Shown here: positions 62,407 to 64,000 of the stretch, in pieces | How positions within the stretch are numbered: position 1 is the first letter of the stretch | Layout: each line of letters opens with the position of its first letter | NCBI GenBank assembly: GCA_963663615.1 | Contig: OY760517.1 | Span: 1,550,001 to 1,614,000 of the forward strand | Direction: 5' to 3' | Origin: G963663615 sp963663615 | GTDB taxonomy: Bacteria; Bacteroidota; Ignavibacteria; Ignavibacteriales; Melioribacteraceae | DNA length: 64,000 bases | Translations under genes and position numbers: made by a program | The notes under the pieces: model-generated | Told to the model about the DNA's origin: nothing | The model's database searches: none | Seen by the model: only the letters and a program-made list of their open reading frames with translations

Positions 62407-64000
62407 ATGAGCGAACTTGCATTAAAACTTATACGTGAAGAAAAACAAAAACAAACGGGCATACTTGACCTTGGCAATACCGGCTTAACCGAGCTGCCCG
62501 ATGAACTTTTTGAGCTTACCCACCTTGAGGAACTGTACCTTAGTAACGAATATTTGGATTACGAAAAAAAAGAATGGGCAAAAAGTAAAAACCAAGGGCA
62601 GTTAAACAAGCTTGATTTAGATGAATTACCGGGTAGTTTTAACAGCCTTGTAAACCTTAAAAAATTGTTTATGGGGGGGGGCTACTTCAATGTTTGGAGT
62701 ATTAAGGATTGTTCTGTTTTGAAAAATTTAACGAGCCTTCAGAGTCTTGACCTTAGCAATAATCAAATATCAGATATAAGTTTTCTAAAAGGGCTAACGA
62801 GCCTTCAGAGTCTTGACCTTAGCGTAAATCAAATATCAGATATAAGTTTTCTAAAGGGGCTAACGAGCCTTCAGAGTCTTGACCTTAGCAATAATCAAAT
62901 ATCAGATATAAGTTTTCTAAAAGGGCTAACGAGCCTTCAGTCTCTTGACCTTAGCTATAATCAAATATCAGATATAAGTTTTCTAAAAGGGCTAACGAGC
63001 CTTCAGAGTCTTGACCTTAGCGTAAATCAAATATCAGATATAAGTTTTCTAAAGGGGCTAACGAGCCTTCAGAGTCTTGACCTTAGCTATAATCAAATAT
63101 CAGATATAAGTTTTCTAAAAGGGCTAACGAGCCTTCAGTCTCTTGACCTTAGCTATAATCAAATATCAGATATAAGTTTTCTAAAAGGGCTAACGAGCCT
63201 TGAGAGTCTTGACCTTAGCTATAATCAAATATCAGATTACAGTTTTCTAAAAGGGCTAACGAGCCTTCAGAGTCTTGACCTTCGCGATAATCAAATATCA
63301 GATATAAGTTTTCTAAAAGGGCTAACGAGCCTTCAGAGTCTTTACCTTAGCGGAAATCAAATATCAGATATAAGTTTTCTAAAAGGGCTAACGAGCCTTC
63401 AGAGTCTTTACCTTAGCTCTAATGAAATATCAGATTACAGTTTTCTAAAAGGGCTAACGAGCCTTCAGAGTCTTTACCTTAGCTCTAATGAAATATCAGA
63501 TTACAGTTTTCTAAAAGGGCTAACGAGCCTTCATACTCTTGACCTTAGCTATAATCAAATATCAGAATTAAATCAAATTAGCTTTATTGCAGACATGGGG
63601 TCTTTGAGGAAGCTAAAAGTATATAAAAATCCTTTTGTTAAAAAAGCTGGTTTGGAGCTAAGTGAATATGATAATCATTTGGAAGTTATTAAAAAAGAGC
63701 TGGAACGGTTTCAACTTGGAAAAAATTATGAAATTACATTACCGGTTAAAATGGTTTTTATTGGAAATCACCATACAGGTAAATCAACTTTACTTGAATA
63801 CTTAAAAACGTATGAAATAATAAATTTAAGCGATAATGAAAGTACACATATAATTCAAATTGATAATTACAAATTCGGCAAAGCCGGAGATTTACCCGAT
63901 GTTATAACTTTTGATTTTGGTGGACAGGATTATTATCATGGAATTTATAAAGTGTTCTTGAGTACCGGGGCAATATTTATACTTGTCTGGGACAAAGAAA
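62407..64000 (+). CDS. LRR-GTPase, Roc/ROCO-like, truncated by the window end
   Basis: The frame begins at ATG 62407 with GGGG upstream and is open to the window end (531 codons). Residues 1-105 hold divergent LRR (LDLGNTGLTELPDELFEL). About 108-393 hold 13 near-identical 22-residue LRR units (LTSLQSLDLS...NQISDISFLKG). A GTPase-like domain then begins near 440, with P-loop GNHHTGKST, FDFGGQD (DxGG-type switch II) and FILVWDK. This order is that of LRR-Roc/COR proteins, which are GTP-gated scaffolds; the role in bacteria is mostly unknown. The COR domain would lie beyond the window. A G9 run occurs at 62673-62681. Confidence 0.85.
   Translation, partial: MSELALKLIREEKQKQTGILDLGNTGLTELPDELFELTHLEELYLSNEYLDYEKKEWAKSKNQGQLNKLDLDELPGSFNSLVNLKKLFMGGGYFNVWSIKDCSVLKNLTSLQSLDLSNNQISDISFLKGLTSLQSLDLSVNQISDISFLKGLTSLQSLDLSNNQISDISFLKGLTSLQSLDLSYNQISDISFLKGLTSLQSLDLSVNQISDISFLKGLTSLQSLDLSYNQISDISFLKGLTSLQSLDLSYNQISDISFLKGLTSLESLDLSYNQISDYSFLKGLTSLQSLDLRDNQISDISFLKGLTSLQSLYLSGNQISDISFLKGLTSLQSLYLSSNEISDYSFLKGLTSLQSLYLSSNEISDYSFLKGLTSLHTLDLSYNQISELNQISFIADMGSLRKLKVYKNPFVKKAGLELSEYDNHLEVIKKELERFQLGKNYEITLPVKMVFIGNHHTGKSTLLEYLKTYEIINLSDNESTHIIQIDNYKFGKAGDLPDVITFDFGGQDYYHGIYKVFLSTGAIFILVWDKE
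62728..63585 (+). repeat. Thirteen 66-bp tandem units encoding LRRs
   Basis: The repeat starts at CTA/TTA-ACG-AGC-CTT every 66 bases from 62728 (next at 62794, 62860 and so on). Units differ at a few positions only, mostly at the solvent-exposed site after CTTAGC and at AGATATAAG / AGATTACAG. Nearly perfect DNA identity between units suggests recent expansion or conversion. Confidence 0.9.

Noticed and set aside
62728..63585. Regular repeats resembling a CRISPR array
   Set aside because: The unit is 66 bases with no variable spacers and is an open LRR-coding frame.

Overview
This window is AT-rich chromosomal DNA from a bacterium of the FCB superphylum (Bacteroidota / Ignavibacteriota / Chlorobiota side). 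The inference rests on gene content: a TonB receptor with a CarboxypepD-like N-terminal domain, a patatin fused to a POTRA and surface-antigen barrel, a giant FCB-type outer-membrane protein, a TPR-PAS hybrid histidine kinase and a GH9-CE4 fusion. Shine-Dalgarno sites are clear in many places and TTG/GTG starts occur, which fits Ignavibacteria-like lineages better than typical Bacteroides. Cellulases, cellobiose phosphorylase, two [FeFe]-hydrogenase-type proteins and Rex suggest a fermentative or facultatively anaerobic cellulose or glucan degrader. The species cannot be named from sequence alone.

Layout. 1-3.4 kb: a translationally coupled signalling operon (tandem AAA+ ATPase, zinc-ribbon FHA protein, PP2C phosphatase). 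3.5-13.7 kb: giant surface protein, Nudix hydrolase, PfkB kinase, MtnA, RecO, HtrA/Deg protease, chorismate synthase and a metallo-beta-lactamase-fold hydrolase. 14-18.6 kb: an acyl-CoA carboxylase carboxyltransferase and a seven-LysM MltD-type lipoprotein. 18.6-23.4 kb: a TPP riboswitch with its own terminator controlling a TonB receptor, thiamine pyrophosphokinase and a sodium:solute symporter, which reads as a thiamine scavenging operon. 23.4-32.4 kb: pyruvoyl arginine decarboxylase, TyrS, SmpB, LysE and MFS transporters, three envelope proteins, and an LMW-PTP/fructosamine-kinase deglycation pair. 32.5-35 kb: a patatin autotransporter-like protein.

35-40.6 kb: a divergent redox locus. Leftward run Rex, a [2Fe-2S] protein and a group-B-like [FeFe] hydrogenase. 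Rightward run a second [2Fe-2S] protein, a PAS-linked hydrogenase-like sensor and a SpoIIE-type phosphatase. A palindromic operator candidate lies between them. 40.7-44.4 kb: an unknown acidic protein, an EamA transporter, PII and AmtB for ammonium, and a small GlsB-like membrane protein. 44.4-48.6 kb: a GH5 cellulase lipoprotein and a GH94 cellobiose phosphorylase. 48.6-54.9 kb: a three-gene two-component cluster headed by a 1509-residue hybrid kinase.

55.4-56.3 kb is the most unusual part. Behind a complete tRNA-Val, a 396-bp unit is tandemly repeated. Each unit holds a tRNA 3' end, a terminator, a GIY-YIG nuclease ORF, and a hairpin that replaces the anticodon arm. A third unit is truncated. 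56.6-62 kb: a PAS kinase, an M50-like membrane peptidase, tRNA-Arg, a short membrane ORF and a secreted GH9-CE4 enzyme, followed by an intergenic region with a short interspersed repeat. 62.4 kb to the window end: the start of a LRR-GTPase (Roc/ROCO-like) gene with 13 nearly identical 66-bp LRR units and a run of nine G in its coding sequence.
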